In this document: positions 16,738 to 27,200 of the stretch, piece by piece | Layout: every line of letters begins with the position of its first letter | How positions within the stretch are numbered: position 1 is the stretch's first letter | Assembly (NCBI RefSeq): GCF_000369405.1 | Contig: NZ_KB849999.1 | Coordinates: 664,054 to 728,053, forward strand | DNA: 64,000 nucleotides | Reading direction: 5' to 3' | From: Acinetobacter sp. ANC 3929 | GTDB taxonomy: Bacteria; Pseudomonadota; Gammaproteobacteria; Pseudomonadales; Moraxellaceae | Position numbers and translations under genes: made by a program | Notes under the pieces: model-generated | The model's database searches: none | Told to the model about the DNA's origin: nothing | Seen by the model: the letters and a program-made list of their open reading frames with translations, nothing else

Positions 16738-17517
16738 TCATTCCTCGATACAATCTTGATGATTTTTCAACGCCTTACGCGCGTAATAGGCAAAATTGAC
16801 TTTGTTTCGCTTATCAGTAGACAACCAGTCATGTGCTTCTTTTGCCAGTTCATGTGGAATCGGCTGGATTTGCCCTGCTGACATCGCCAACAATTGCAAA
16901 CGTGCTGCACGCTCAATCAACAATGCTAAATTACAAGCTTCTTCAATAGTCTTGCCTGCCACCAACTGACCGTGATGAGACAACAATACCGCCCGATTTT
17001 TTCCCAAGGCTTCGGAAATAAAAATGCCTTCTTCATTACCGACTGGCACCCCCGGCCATTCACCGACAAAAGAGCAATCTTCATAGAGGGCACAGGTATC
17101 CATTTGCGAAATAGCCAGTGGCACACGTAACATCGACAAGGCCGCAATATGGGTGGGATGGGTATGGATAATGCAATTCACTTCTGGATGCTGCTGGTAA
17201 ATCCATGTATGGAAACGATTGGCAGGGTTGGCCATACCTTGCTGATCTAAAGGTTTGAGGTCTTGATCGACCACCAATAAATTGGCTGCGGTAATTTCGT
17301 CAAAGCCCAGACCAAAACGTTGTGTGATAAAGGTATTTTCATGTTCGGCACGACAAGTAATTTGCCCGGCCAACCCTGCATCGTGGCCATGATCAAATAA
17401 AATACGACAGGTCAACGCCAATTTCTGTCGATCCGTGTAATTGACCTCTTGGATCAAATTCATGTTCTGCTGTGCGCTTTGCATCAATTGCTGTTTGCTG
17501 AGTAATGCGGTTTGCAT
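16738..17517 (-). CDS. Class II aldolase/adducin-family protein
   Basis: 259 aa. The metal-binding HTHP motif (CIIHTHPTHIAAL) and a later SHHG histidine pair (LLSHHGQLVAGKT) fit a zinc-dependent class II aldolase/adducin fold. The typical catalytic acid lies in the N-terminal GHDAGLAGQIT region. The family includes fuculose-phosphate aldolases and decarboxylases. It is followed 5 bp later by the DapA-like gene and is divergent from a MocR-type regulator. A shared catabolic operon is likely; the substrate is not determinable. Confidence 0.88.
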   Translation of the reverse strand: MQTALLSKQQLMQSAQQNMNLIQEVNYTDRQKLALTCRILFDHGHDAGLAGQITCRAEHENTFITQRFGLGFDEITAANLLVVDQDLKPLDQQGMANPANRFHTWIYQQHPEVNCIIHTHPTHIAALSMLRVPLAISQMDTCALYEDCSFVGEWPGVPVGNEEGIFISEALGKNRAVLLSHHGQLVAGKTIEEACNLALLIERAARLQLLAMSAGQIQPIPHELAKEAHDWLSTDKRNKVNFAYYARKALKNHQDCIEE

Positions 17518-17609
17518 AAGACCACCTCGCTACGGTTGATTTGTGGATGGGACAGATGCAGAATACGAAGTCAGTGGATGAGTTAAAATATCCAGTTTAT
17601 AAAACTTAT

Positions 17610-19061
17610 ATGGTCCAGACCCGCATGCAGCAGCCATGGAAGATCCGTCTTCATCTTGAAGATCGAGAAGAAAAAACCATCTTTCTTAAGTTAGCCAATC
17701 AAATTATCGAAGACATTTTGTCTGGACGGTTAAGCTCAGGTTCGCGTCTGTCAGGCTCACGCTCGCTTGCGGATGAATTAAAGATTAATCGTAAAACCGT
17801 ACAGTCGGTTTATGAGGATTTAGAAGCGCAAGGTTGGTTGATCTCCAAGCCAAGACAAGGCACCTTTGTGGCAGAGAATTTGCCTGAGTTAAAACATAAA
17901 AAAATGGATGCTGCGCTAGGACTCGCGCCTTCACTCAGCACAGTAAATCCTATACCCATCAAAAATGATGGCATTCCAGATACGCGTCTGATTCCTTATG
18001 AACTATTTTCCCGTGCTTATCGGCATGCTTTGATTCAAGTAACCCGTTCTCAGATCATGGGTTATGGTGATCCACAAGGCAGTATTGAATTACGTCAGGC
18101 ATTGCTACAAATGCTGTCAATGGAACGCTTTATCAAAACCAGCATGGACAATATCTGTGTGGTCCGCGGCAGCCAAATGGGGATTTTTTTAGCAGCTCGT
18201 GTACTGGCTGCGCGTTCTGCTCAACGTAAAGTGATTGTGGTGGAACAATGGTCTTATCCACCTGCAATTGAAACCTTTTTATCACATCATTATCACATCG
18301 TTCCGGTTCGGCTGGATCAGCACGGTCTTGATATTGAGCATCTTGAAGAACTATTAGAAAATCATGCTGTGGCTGCGATTTACACTACACCGCACCATCA
18401 ATATCCAACCACCGTGACCATGGCAATGGATCGGCGCTTAAAACTGTTGGAACTATCGAAAGCTTTTGATTTTTATATTATTGAAGATGACTATGATCAT
18501 GAATTTCATTATGACAGTCGCCCGATTCCGCCACTCATTAGCTTGCCGCACGCAGAAAAAGTCATTCATATTGGATCACTGTCTAAAGTCTTTGCCCCAA
18601 GTTTAAGAATTGGTTATGTGGTCGCCAATCTAGATATCATCCAAGCCATGAATCAGGATATATTATTGATTGATAAACAAGGCAATATCATCACTGAGTT
18701 GGCGATTGCTGAACTAATGCAACAAGGTGAAATTAAGCGCCATATCCGTAAGATGCGCAAAATTTACCAACAACGGCGTGATTTTGCAGTGAATCGCTTC
18801 CAAGCTGTATTTAATGATCGAGTAGACATTAACCCTCCGTTGGGAGGGATGGCGCTATGGATCAAATTCAAATTCCCCTATCGCGCTGAATATAATGAGC
18901 TTCTAAATCAGTTGCATATTGATGCTGAAGCGCATTTTGCGGCTGAAAGCCAAGCATCAAATCAGCATTTTCATATCCGTTTTGGCTATGCCGCCATCAA
19001 TGAAACTGAAATTTCAAACATCATCAGCCTGCTCTATACGGCATTTCAGCCTAAAGCTTGA
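17610..19061 (+). CDS. MocR-type (GntR-aminotransferase) transcriptional regulator
   Basis: N-terminal GntR winged helix (KLANQIIEDILSGRL, then GSRSLADELKINRKTVQSVYEDLEAQGWL) joined by a linker to a class I aminotransferase-like domain. The PLP lysine is in IGSLSKVFAPSLRIGY. MocR proteins sense PLP or PLP adducts and control a neighbouring operon. Here that is the divergent aldolase/DapA-like pair. The start is uncertain: in-frame ATGs reach back to 17541, but that would leave only 23 bp between divergent genes. I therefore prefer 17610, in front of MVQTRMQQPW. It is not PdxR by context, as no pdx genes are near. Confidence 0.88.
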   Translation: MVQTRMQQPWKIRLHLEDREEKTIFLKLANQIIEDILSGRLSSGSRLSGSRSLADELKINRKTVQSVYEDLEAQGWLISKPRQGTFVAENLPELKHKKMDAALGLAPSLSTVNPIPIKNDGIPDTRLIPYELFSRAYRHALIQVTRSQIMGYGDPQGSIELRQALLQMLSMERFIKTSMDNICVVRGSQMGIFLAARVLAARSAQRKVIVVEQWSYPPAIETFLSHHYHIVPVRLDQHGLDIEHLEELLENHAVAAIYTTPHHQYPTTVTMAMDRRLKLLELSKAFDFYIIEDDYDHEFHYDSRPIPPLISLPHAEKVIHIGSLSKVFAPSLRIGYVVANLDIIQAMNQDILLIDKQGNIITELAIAELMQQGEIKRHIRKMRKIYQQRRDFAVNRFQAVFNDRVDINPPLGGMALWIKFKFPYRAEYNELLNQLHIDAEAHFAAESQASNQHFHIRFGYAAINETEISNIISLLYTAFQPKA

Positions 19062-19073
19062 ATACGCATGATT

Positions 19074-19763
19074 TTATAATCCTAAGCGTAACTCCTGACT
19101 CCATGTCGATTTGGGTTGTTGATACAGATGCCAACAGGTCTGTTGCAGTGATTGCATCAACGCATAGTTGGCACTTTGCCAATGTGACAGCGCACAATAG
19201 ACTACGTGAATTCCCTTCGGCTGAAACTCTCGGGCTAAGGACTGTGCTAAGGCTCGAATACTGGCAGATAGGCTTTGACTGAATAAATCCTGCTCCGACT
19301 CGACTGGCTTTTGAGTCCCTAAAAAAATCAAGGTCCCTTGTTGTTTGGACAGCATCTGTCGAATGACAGCTTGAGCTATACTCACCGCGGTTAAGCCCGT
19401 GTTTTGCCAATCGGACTCAAGCTGTGCAGCGGACAATGCATGGCTATTTTCAGGAAATACAAAGTCAGGTTGGAAAATACATAAATCGACAAAACAACCT
19501 GCTTTCTGAATATGTTGCATGTAATTTTTCAGCACAGCAGCATCCAGTAAATTCAGTCGTACACTGATCAGCCCCTGAGCTTGAACTTCAATCTGTAGCT
19601 GTGTTTGGGTTACATCATGCTGGAGTTGATAAACAGGCATATCATCATATTGAGCTTGCTCAGCAAAAAGTTGACTCAACGCTTGCACCTCATTGCCCAC
19701 GATCACCACACAGCCCTGCGCTTTATGTTTGGATTTAAACCATTGTGGCAGCAACTTACTCAT
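19074..19763 (-). CDS. Degenerate SDR-like protein
   Basis: About 229 aa following the SDR gene directly, with AGGAG before ATG 19763. The fold pattern of an SDR is recognisable (VVIVGNEVQALSQLFAE at the N-terminus, LIFLGTQKP, then SLSASIRALAQSLAREFQPKGIHVVYCAL). However, the glycine-rich cofactor motif is lost and the YxxxK site reads SLSAS. It is therefore probably not a working oxidoreductase. It may be a non-catalytic partner of the SDR encoded just upstream (inference). Confidence 0.7.
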   Translation of the reverse strand: MSKLLPQWFKSKHKAQGCVVIVGNEVQALSQLFAEQAQYDDMPVYQLQHDVTQTQLQIEVQAQGLISVRLNLLDAAVLKNYMQHIQKAGCFVDLCIFQPDFVFPENSHALSAAQLESDWQNTGLTAVSIAQAVIRQMLSKQQGTLIFLGTQKPVESEQDLFSQSLSASIRALAQSLAREFQPKGIHVVYCALSHWQSANYALMQSLQQTCWHLYQQPKSTWSQELRLGL

Positions 19764-19764
19764 C

Positions 19765-20547
19765 TTAGAATTTCTCCTGATAAGGACGTAGATCCAGTTC
19801 ATGCGTCCATAAGTCAATATTTTGCTGATACAGCATCCAGTAATTTTCAGCAATCGCCTCAATATTCAAACCACCCGTGCCACGGGTTAAACGTGCCAGC
19901 CGTCCCAAGCCCCATAAGGCTTTATTGACACGATCACCATCGACCATACCATCCACCACCACATGCGCCACATGGATGTTGTGCGGACGATACAGCGCTG
20001 CTAAATTCAAGGCATAACTCCTCAACGCAGATTTGCCCATGGTAAATGCAGCAAAAAACGGTTTACCTCGCAATGAGGCACTGGCACCGGTAAAAATCAA
20101 TGTGCCCTGCTGTTGTTTTTCAAAAATGGTTAAACTACGCTGCGCCACCAACACAGCAGACAAAAAGGTGGAACGCCACATTTGGCTAAAAAACTTCAGA
20201 CTGCTTTGTAAAAAGATAGAAGGTATATTACCGCCAACATTATGAATCACCGCTGCCAATGATTCTGGCTGATCGTTTAAATGATCAAATAAGGTCTGCA
20301 CCTGCTGCTCATTTTCAGCATCCAGCGCATAGGCAACAGCCTGTCCACCTTGGCGATTAATCGCTGCAGCAACCTTTTCGACCTTATTTAACGTTCGCCC
20401 CACCACATAGACTTTGAATTTTTCCTGAGCAAAACGGCGGCAGACAGCTGCACCAATCCCTTGCTCCGCACCCACGCCAACTACCGCAACAATAGCAGTT
20501 GGCTGCGTTATCTCTTGATTCGACCGATTCATAATTGTTGTATCCAA
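19765..20547 (-). CDS. Atypical short-chain dehydrogenase lacking the catalytic tyrosine
   Basis: 260 aa. The Rossmann entry GVGAEQGIGAAVCRRFAQ and NVGGNIPS fit the SDR family, and the Ser is in FTGAS. At the YxxxK site the sequence is FTMGK, so the tyrosine is replaced by phenylalanine. The start overlaps the end of the GST gene, and the stop is 1 bp from the next SDR-like gene, showing tight coupling of three genes. Activity may be altered or absent; cofactor binding looks intact. Confidence 0.85.
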   Translation of the reverse strand: MDTTIMNRSNQEITQPTAIVAVVGVGAEQGIGAAVCRRFAQEKFKVYVVGRTLNKVEKVAAAINRQGGQAVAYALDAENEQQVQTLFDHLNDQPESLAAVIHNVGGNIPSIFLQSSLKFFSQMWRSTFLSAVLVAQRSLTIFEKQQQGTLIFTGASASLRGKPFFAAFTMGKSALRSYALNLAALYRPHNIHVAHVVVDGMVDGDRVNKALWGLGRLARLTRGTGGLNIEAIAENYWMLYQQNIDLWTHELDLRPYQEKF

Positions 20548-21209
20548 TGCTGAATATGTGGATAGCTGTTAATTTTTGGTCCCCAAATTTTACTGGTCCG
20601 AACCACTTCTAACAGTTGAGAGCCCACTGCAATATCAGCAATGGTTTTAGTCTCACCGACCAACCAACCCGTTTGATCTAGTACCAGTTCAATCCGTTCT
20701 AAGTGACGTGTAAATTCTGCTTCGATATCCGCCTTTGCCATTCGTCCCGTGCCTTGCATCTTCACTTGCATATTCAAAGCAGCTTTGAGCAAAGGTTTCA
20801 TCAATACAATCTCATGCTTCGGACGACCTTCAGCACTAATGGCTACTGCATGATTCAAAGCATCAGCATCGCTCACCCGAAAATACACTTCATAGAAATA
20901 TAACAACTCGTCAGACCAGTCTTCCCACAATTCAACATAGGCTTTTTGCAACGGATCTGTAGGATATAAAAGTGGCAAGTCTGGATAAGCTTCATCCAAA
21001 TAACGGGCAATTTTGGTACTGTCCTGAATCCGTTGTCCATTGATATCCAGTACAGGAACTTTGCCGACTTTACTCAGCATTGGCACTTTGGCCCCCAATA
21101 CGCCGTTATAATTCACGGTTTCAAATGAAATGCCTTTAAACTGCAACATCCGCGCGACTTTTTTGCAGAATGGTGAAATTTCCCATTGATGTAAAACCAC
21201 TGTGCTCAT
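20529..21209 (-). CDS. Glutathione S-transferase family protein
   Basis: 226 aa. N-terminal thioredoxin-like domain (LHQWEISPFCKKVARMLQFKGI ... KVPMLSKVGKVPVLDINGQRIQDSTKIARYLDEAYP) with the conserved cis-proline and the glutathione-binding Q-D-S-T region. The C-terminal helical domain contains GWLVGETKTIADIAVGSQL, the usual N-cap box. First gene of a three-gene set with two SDR-like proteins. It may act in isomerisation or detoxification of a reactive intermediate; the substrate is unknown. Confidence 0.9.
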   Translation of the reverse strand: MSTVVLHQWEISPFCKKVARMLQFKGISFETVNYNGVLGAKVPMLSKVGKVPVLDINGQRIQDSTKIARYLDEAYPDLPLLYPTDPLQKAYVELWEDWSDELLYFYEVYFRVSDADALNHAVAISAEGRPKHEIVLMKPLLKAALNMQVKMQGTGRMAKADIEAEFTRHLERIELVLDQTGWLVGETKTIADIAVGSQLLEVVRTSKIWGPKINSYPHIQHWIQQL

Positions 21210-21350
21210 TGTTATATTTCCATCTTTTTATTGAATTGATCTGAATGACAAACGAGCAGCGCAATGCTGGCTCAACTTATCTTACAGATATTTACTCACT
21301 TGGCGATGTGTAAACGAGGGTATTTTTCTCGCTGATTAATGAATAGCTGA

Positions 21351-22217
21351 TTAGTGAATAAAAGTCGATTGTTCAGGCGATAAACCAATTTTGATTTTGG
21401 TTTTTGCTACGATTTCAGATTCATCAGTATCATTCGGATGGAAATCACGACGATAATAAGAGAAAAATTGCGGCACCAGTTTACGATAGGCCTGCACAGT
21501 GAAGCCTGCAAACTTAGCCCACGATTTCAGATTGAATAATTGCTTGTCTCTGGACATTAACACCACTTGGTAGACATTCGACAAGGTTGTGATGAGGACC
21601 AAGCTCAAACTAAAAATTGCTACGCGTGGAATATAGGCATCCAAACCTTTGCCATAGAGATATTCATACATATCATAGGCAACCGCTTTGTGTTCAGTTT
21701 CCTCAACACTATGCCACAGCCATAAATTACGGATCGTGGTATCAGTCATTAATTCGTTGACGTTTTTCATCATTTCCACCACCAGTACTGCGGTGTAATG
21801 TTCCAGTCCAACCGTAACCAATAGATTCCACTTTTTCGGAAAAGTGCGTTCAATGGCTTTAAGGATAATACCTGTCACTTTTTCCAATGATTCAGGATCT
21901 AATCCATATTGTTGTGCACTGACATGAAAAGCGTGATGTTCTTTGGAATGCATCGCCTCCTGACCAATAAACGCACCAATATCACGATCCAATTGTGGGT
22001 TACTTTTGACTTGATCACGTAAAGCCCTGACCGAACGGACAAAGTAAGACTCTCCTTCTGGAAACAGCGTGGAAAGGCCTGTGAAATAATGGGTAAACGT
22101 CGGTTCATCATTACACCAATATTTGGGCATATCCTGAAATTCATAATCCATACGGCGGACTGGAAATGATGCAGGTATCTTTTGCTTTGATTTTTCTTTT
22201 AACGCTGACGCAGACAT
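21351..22217 (-). CDS. PF10118 predicted metal-dependent hydrolase
   Basis: 288 aa. Family hallmarks are visible: RRMDYEFQDMPKYWCNDEPTF at the N-terminus, FPEGESYFVRSVR, then GQEAMHSKEHHAF and LWLWHSVEETEHKAVAYDMYEYL. The two H/E-rich motifs probably bind a di-iron or other metal centre in a ferritin-like helical fold. A hydrophobic stretch (VAIFSLSLVLITTLSNVYQVVL) suggests membrane association. Function is not established for the family. It is divergent from an HxlR-type regulator, and a broken paralogue sits at 15265-15843. Confidence 0.88.
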   Translation of the reverse strand: MSASALKEKSKQKIPASFPVRRMDYEFQDMPKYWCNDEPTFTHYFTGLSTLFPEGESYFVRSVRALRDQVKSNPQLDRDIGAFIGQEAMHSKEHHAFHVSAQQYGLDPESLEKVTGIILKAIERTFPKKWNLLVTVGLEHYTAVLVVEMMKNVNELMTDTTIRNLWLWHSVEETEHKAVAYDMYEYLYGKGLDAYIPRVAIFSLSLVLITTLSNVYQVVLMSRDKQLFNLKSWAKFAGFTVQAYRKLVPQFFSYYRRDFHPNDTDESEIVAKTKIKIGLSPEQSTFIH

Positions 22218-22380
22218 AATTCACCTCAAGAATAGATCTCAAAATATTAAGTTCCAAAAAAGAACTTAATTGAAAAATATAGGTGGCTTGATAAGTTGTC
22301 AATAAAGCGGATATCTTAATCGTTCAAGTTGTCCTAAAATGACAGCCTGCTTCCTGTAAAGACATATAGATGGTATTGCG

Positions 22381-22845
22381 ATGAAATGGCATGAACTCGG
22401 TGAAATGAATTGTCCAATTGCACGGACTTTGTCGATTTTTGGCGACCGTTGGACACTGCTGATTATTCGTAATGCCTTTATGAAAACCCGTCGTTTTGAT
22501 GATTTTCAAAAACAGTTGGGCATCACCCGTCATTTGCTGACCGAACGTATTAACCGCTTGGTGGAGCACAAGATTTTTGAGAAAGTGCTATATCACGAAG
22601 CCCCAAAACGTTATGAGTATAAGCTGACTGAAAAGGGTCTAGCCCTGTACCCGATTATTGTCACCATGAGTACATGGGGCAATATTTGGCAGAATGAAAA
22701 TAAGCAATTCCCCGAATTGCGTTATCTGCATAAAAGCTGTGGGCATGTGACCAGCCCAAGCCTAACTTGCGATTGTTGCAAGCAGCCTCTTGATGCCAGA
22801 CAGATGTCACCTGTTTATGTAGCGGGTGAGGACGTTGAAGAGTAA
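22381..22845 (+). CDS. HxlR-family transcriptional regulator
   Basis: 154 aa. The HxlR winged helix starts with CPIARTLSIFGDRWTLLIIRNAFMKTRRFDDFQKQLGITRHLLTERINRLVEHKIF, which carries the diagnostic Cys near the N-terminus. After the helix-turn-helix, a C-terminal part with a CGH...CDCC cysteine cluster follows and could bind metal. Divergent from the PF10118 hydrolase gene, 163 bp away, so it probably controls it. Confidence 0.92.
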   Translation: MKWHELGEMNCPIARTLSIFGDRWTLLIIRNAFMKTRRFDDFQKQLGITRHLLTERINRLVEHKIFEKVLYHEAPKRYEYKLTEKGLALYPIIVTMSTWGNIWQNENKQFPELRYLHKSCGHVTSPSLTCDCCKQPLDARQMSPVYVAGEDVEE

Positions 22846-23045
22846 GAGGCTGCCCTTTATTCGGCAACTATGATTATATAATTTCTTGATGTTAATACTC
22901 ATGAAACAATGAACATGAATAACTAAACTGTCAATCACTCATCAACTTTCCGAACTCTCTCTACCGTAATGTATTCATTCGGAATTACGACCTGCTTCTC
23001 TATTGATATACGCTGAATTATCAGGAGACTTTCCCTTGGGAGATT

Positions 23046-23900
23046 CTAGGCAGCCAACTTATAAAAGTCTTCGGCCATTTGATTTGGTGTCTTAAAACCC
23101 AAACCCTTTTGAATTCTTCGATGATTATAAAATAACTCAATGTATTTTATAATATCTGCTTTGGCTTCTTCTCTAGTTTGATAGTTGTAATGATGAACTA
23201 ACTCATTTTTCAATATTCCCCAAAAGCTTTCAATCGGTGCATTATCGTAACAGTCTCCGCGCTTGCTCATTGAACCTTGAAAACCATATTGCTCAAGTAT
23301 ATTTCGATATTCATGGCTGCAATATTGACTTCCTCTGTCTGAATGCACAATCAGTTCTTTGGTTGGTTTTTGATTGTGAATAGCCATATTTAGCGCATTA
23401 CAAACAAGCTGTGTTGTCATGCGCTCATTTAAGCTATAGCCAACCACTTGCTTCGTGTAAAGGTCTTTTACCGCTGCTAAATACAGCCATCCTTCAACAG
23501 TCCATATGTACGTAATATCACTTGACCATGCTTGATTTGGTCTAGTCATTGAGAATTGTTGCTCCAGCAGGTTTTCATAGATCGCTCGATTATGGTCACT
23601 ATTCGTAGTCCTTTTAAAACGCTTGTGTCGCTTACAATACAGGTGGTTCAGCGCTTTTATCTGACGTACAGCGTACATACTCATTTTTATACCCTGAGCT
23701 TGTAAGTATTTGGTTAATCGAATATAACCATAGCTCTGCCTTGTCTCCTCATGGGCTATTTTCACCAATATCGTCTGTTGATTTCGTTGAATCGTTCTTT
23801 TGCTCACGCCTCTCTTGAGCCAATCATAAAAACATGAAACTGAAACATGAAGTAATCGAGCCATTAAGGTAATTGGAAAAGAATATCTTTTTTGTTTCAT
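23046..23900 (-). CDS. IS3-family transposase OrfB, copy 2
   Basis: 284-aa DDE catalytic subunit, residue for residue the same as in copies 1 and 3. The D, D and E of the active site lie in WSSDITYIW, VHSDRGSQY and ESFWGILKNE. Its frame is -1 relative to orfA, and it is expected to be expressed as an OrfAB fusion through the slippery site at 23945-23951. Confidence 0.95.
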   Translation of the reverse strand: MKQKRYSFPITLMARLLHVSVSCFYDWLKRGVSKRTIQRNQQTILVKIAHEETRQSYGYIRLTKYLQAQGIKMSMYAVRQIKALNHLYCKRHKRFKRTTNSDHNRAIYENLLEQQFSMTRPNQAWSSDITYIWTVEGWLYLAAVKDLYTKQVVGYSLNERMTTQLVCNALNMAIHNQKPTKELIVHSDRGSQYCSHEYRNILEQYGFQGSMSKRGDCYDNAPIESFWGILKNELVHHYNYQTREEAKADIIKYIELFYNHRRIQKGLGFKTPNQMAEDFYKLAA

Positions 23901-23911
23901 ATAGGCGTACC

Positions 23912-24211
23912 TTACTGACTTTCTTTGGCAAAGTACGCTGCTGCCTTTTTTAAAAATTCACGTTCCATTTCAGCTATTTTGAGCTGTTGTTTGAGTTTTT
24001 TATTTTCTTCGAGTAGAGCGTTTAGATCAGGTGAATACTGTTTTGTACCTGCTAAAGTTCCAGCCTTTGCTTTGGTATTCCAATTTGAAAGAGTTTGCAT
24101 TGAAATGCTAAGTTGTCTAGCTGTTTCCGAGACATTGCCTTGATTGGCTTCAATTAATTTGATGGCTTCAGCTTTAAATTCTGTGGTGTAAGTCTTGTGT
24201 TTCTTGCTCAT
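23912..24211 (-). CDS. IS3-family transposase OrfA, copy 2
   Basis: 99-aa DNA-binding subunit with a helix-turn-helix (TTEFKAEAIKLIEANQGNVSETARQLSISMQTLSNW) and a C-terminal leucine-zipper-like helix (LEENKKLKQQLKIAEMEREFL). It recognises the IS ends. The codons just before its end contain the A6G heptamer used for -1 frameshifting into orfB. Confidence 0.95.
   Translation of the reverse strand: MSKKHKTYTTEFKAEAIKLIEANQGNVSETARQLSISMQTLSNWNTKAKAGTLAGTKQYSPDLNALLEENKKLKQQLKIAEMEREFLKKAAAYFAKESQ
23945..23951 (-). promoter_or_regulatory. Programmed -1 frameshift heptamer A AAA AAG in IS copy 2
   Basis: The heptamer is phased as A AAA AAG in the orfA frame, the classic slippery sequence of IS3-family elements. 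orfB is in the -1 frame, so slippage yields OrfAB transposase. The same heptamer recurs at 30688-30694 in copy 3. Confidence 0.8.
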
Positions 24212-24274
24212 GGTAAACTCCTGATGAGTGTGTTTAGTTTACCAAGTTAAAACCTCCTGTTTTTTCAGCACACA

Positions 24275-27200
24275 TCAAGTGATCACATGTTGGGTTTCAC
24301 GAATTGTAATTTTAATATCGTATAAACCAGATTGCGTAAAGAATACATCTGTTAAAGTAAGATCTGTGAATCTTAATACATCATTACTTCCATAGCCTTC
24401 AATCCTGTCATTACCATCATTTTTTGAATAAAGGTATTCATCGTTCCCCTCCGTTAAAATCAGGACATCATCACCGAGCCCTCCCTTAATTTCATCTTGG
24501 GTATATGCACCGTTAATCACCTCATTTGCATCCGTTCCAATCACGTGGACTTTAATCTTAGAATCATCCACTAAACCAAGATCAGCAAATTGGAATTTAT
24601 TGCGCAACATGTAGTAATACGGATAATACGAGGAGGAATAACTAACTTTCACTAGACCATTCTTAATCAGAATGCTTTCACCAGTGTCTTGAATAACCGC
24701 CTTTAAATCCATGCCAATTTGATAGAAAGTTACCTCAGCAAAGTTAACCCCATCAAAACGGATTAAGCATTGCTTATTGCTAGAATCATAAACCGTATCA
24801 TGTCCAGAACCACGACTAAACACGATCGTGTCATAACCTAAACCAGGAGTGAGTGAGTCATCACCAGCCCCGCCTATCAATAAGTCATCACCAGCACCTC
24901 CATCTAAAACATCATTGCCTGCACCCCCAACAATAATATCTTGCCCAATACCTCCATCTATGTTGTCATTCCCTGCACCCGCGAAAATCAAATCATTAGA
25001 AGTTGTACCATATAGCGTATCGCTTCCTTCACTACCAGATACCAATGTTAAGCTAGCCATTGATTTGATGCTTTGAGCTGGCAATGATGTTCCATCACTA
25101 AATACAAAATGATCAATCAAGTTTTGGCCACTATTTCCAAATTGCTCTTGAATAACCAGTTGATCTGGACTATTTTTTATTTTAATAGTTAATGTGCCAT
25201 TTTCTGTTTGAGCAAACACCACATCATTTAATGTTACTTTATCCAAAATAACAGTACGATAATCACTTGTTAGTTTAGTTGAAAGTGTATCTACCAATTG
25301 AACTGAACCTGAACCAACTTTGAAAATCAAACGATCCTGACCATGTCCAAACTTAATTGTATCTTGGCCACCACCACCTTCTAAAATGTTGTTTGCATCA
25401 TTCCCGATAATGACATTGTTTAAAGCATTCCCTGTACCGTATTTTGCAGCGCCTGTAAGCACTAAGTTTTCGATATTATTTTGTAATACAGTATCTACAC
25501 TAGATTGAACTGTATCTATACCTTCATTCTCATTTTCTTGTGTAGTATCTAAATGATCGTCAACAATATATAGATCATCCCCCAGACCACCGATCAATAG
25601 ATCAGCTCCAGCCCTACCATCCAATGTATTGGAAGCGCTATTCCCTTTAATAATATTATTTAAGTTGTTACCAGTCGCTGTTAATGCATCACTTCCAATT
25701 AAAGTTAGATTTTCAATATTTTCAGCTAAACTAGGCAGTGATACGCTGGTTTCAATCGTATCTATACCTTCCGTTGATTTTTCAATCACTCGATCATTGA
25801 TTGAATCCAGCACATATATATCATCACCAATTCCTCCAATAAGGGTATCTACCCCTTGACCACCGTCTAAAATATTATTACCACTATTCCCAATAAGCAG
25901 GTTATCTAGCGAATTTCCATACGCATTAGTGTTATCCTGCCCAAGTAATTCTGCATCTCGCTGAGAAGGACCAAGAATAATATTTTCTGTTGAAGAAACG
26001 CCTACGCTAAAAATATGGTCTAGCTCTTGTGTCGTATAAGAGACATTAGCAATGATCCACGTTGCTACTTTACTAGAGTCAATTACAATTTGATCTCCAT
26101 TTGAACCATAATGCAGAATACCATTTAAATAATGGATATCTTGAACAGTAACCCCATCCAAACGAACAGTATTATTTACATCATCTTCAATGATTTGATC
26201 CTTTCCATCCCCCAATGTGAAGTGATAAATATCTGTTCCAGTACCACCCTCTAATCTATCATCACCTTTACCACCGAGAAGTAGATCTGAACCAGCCCCC
26301 CCAGATAAGTGATTATTGAGTTGATTTCCTATAAGCTGGTCATCTCCCACGCCAGCAATTGCATTTTCAATCTCGGTACCATAACCAATAAAGGCCTGAC
26401 CTACAGCTGTTAAATAATTTGCTTTCTGCTCAACATAAATCCATGTCGTTGCCTGAAGATTAATATATACATTTTTTGTTTCTGTAGATGCGTCAAAAGT
26501 ATCAATACCATTACCATCCCAAATGTATTTATCGGCAAAGGTATATGTATCATTCCCAGCACGTGCAGCTGAATTGACGCCATGTAAATAATGCAATGCT
26601 GCTAAATCAAATATTTTTAATTCAGTGTCATTATTATCATTTGAGGTATATGACATGACTGTATTATCTTGATTATTCTCTATTTCAGGTAATACAGGAG
26701 CTTCAAAAGGATGTTCCAGCCCAAAAGCATGTCCAATTTCATGCAGTAATACTTCAAAGCCATACTGTCCCGGATTCAGTGAATCGGCAGTTTCAAATAA
26801 CAATGAATTAATATGTATTTCACCTGTTTGAGCACTTGCATAACCTGCTGCTGCGCCAGCATCCGCTGAGGTTAAATCATCTAAATAAAATTTAAGGTCT
26901 CCTGCACCAGTATGTGATTGGACAAAACTGACATTAAGCACTTGAGCAAATTTATTCAGTGCTTGCTCTATCGCTAAAACCTGTTCTTGAGAATAAGCCT
27001 TAGTGCCAGGCAATTCATTTGCAGGAAATGAATAACTTATTACTTTTTTTCCAAGCAGAGCAATAGACTCACGTGTTGCAAGGGCATCAATAAAGTAGGC
27101 AATGCCACTTAATGGTTCTAAAGGTAATTCATTAATTTCTGGTGGTGGTGCCATCTGCATAATTTTTGCAGTATCCCAAACCGTACCATCTTCGAAGCGG

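Larger units (their letters stand above)
23004..24277 (-). mobile_element. IS3-family insertion sequence, copy 2 (complete, 1274 bp)
   Basis: Complete element with imperfect terminal inverted repeats: TGATATACGCTGAATTATCA at one end against TGATGTGTGCTGAAAAAACA at the other. It carries orfA and orfB in -1 relative frame. No target duplication is visible (flanks TCTAT and AGTGA). It truncates the 3' end of the RTX gene: the stop of that frame is the first TGA of the IS. Confidence 0.96.

Noticed and set aside
22846..23003. Left attachment site of the ssrA island next to IS copy 2
   Set aside because: No match to the ssrA 3' end (GGTTCGACTCCCGCC or its complement) is present in this gap.
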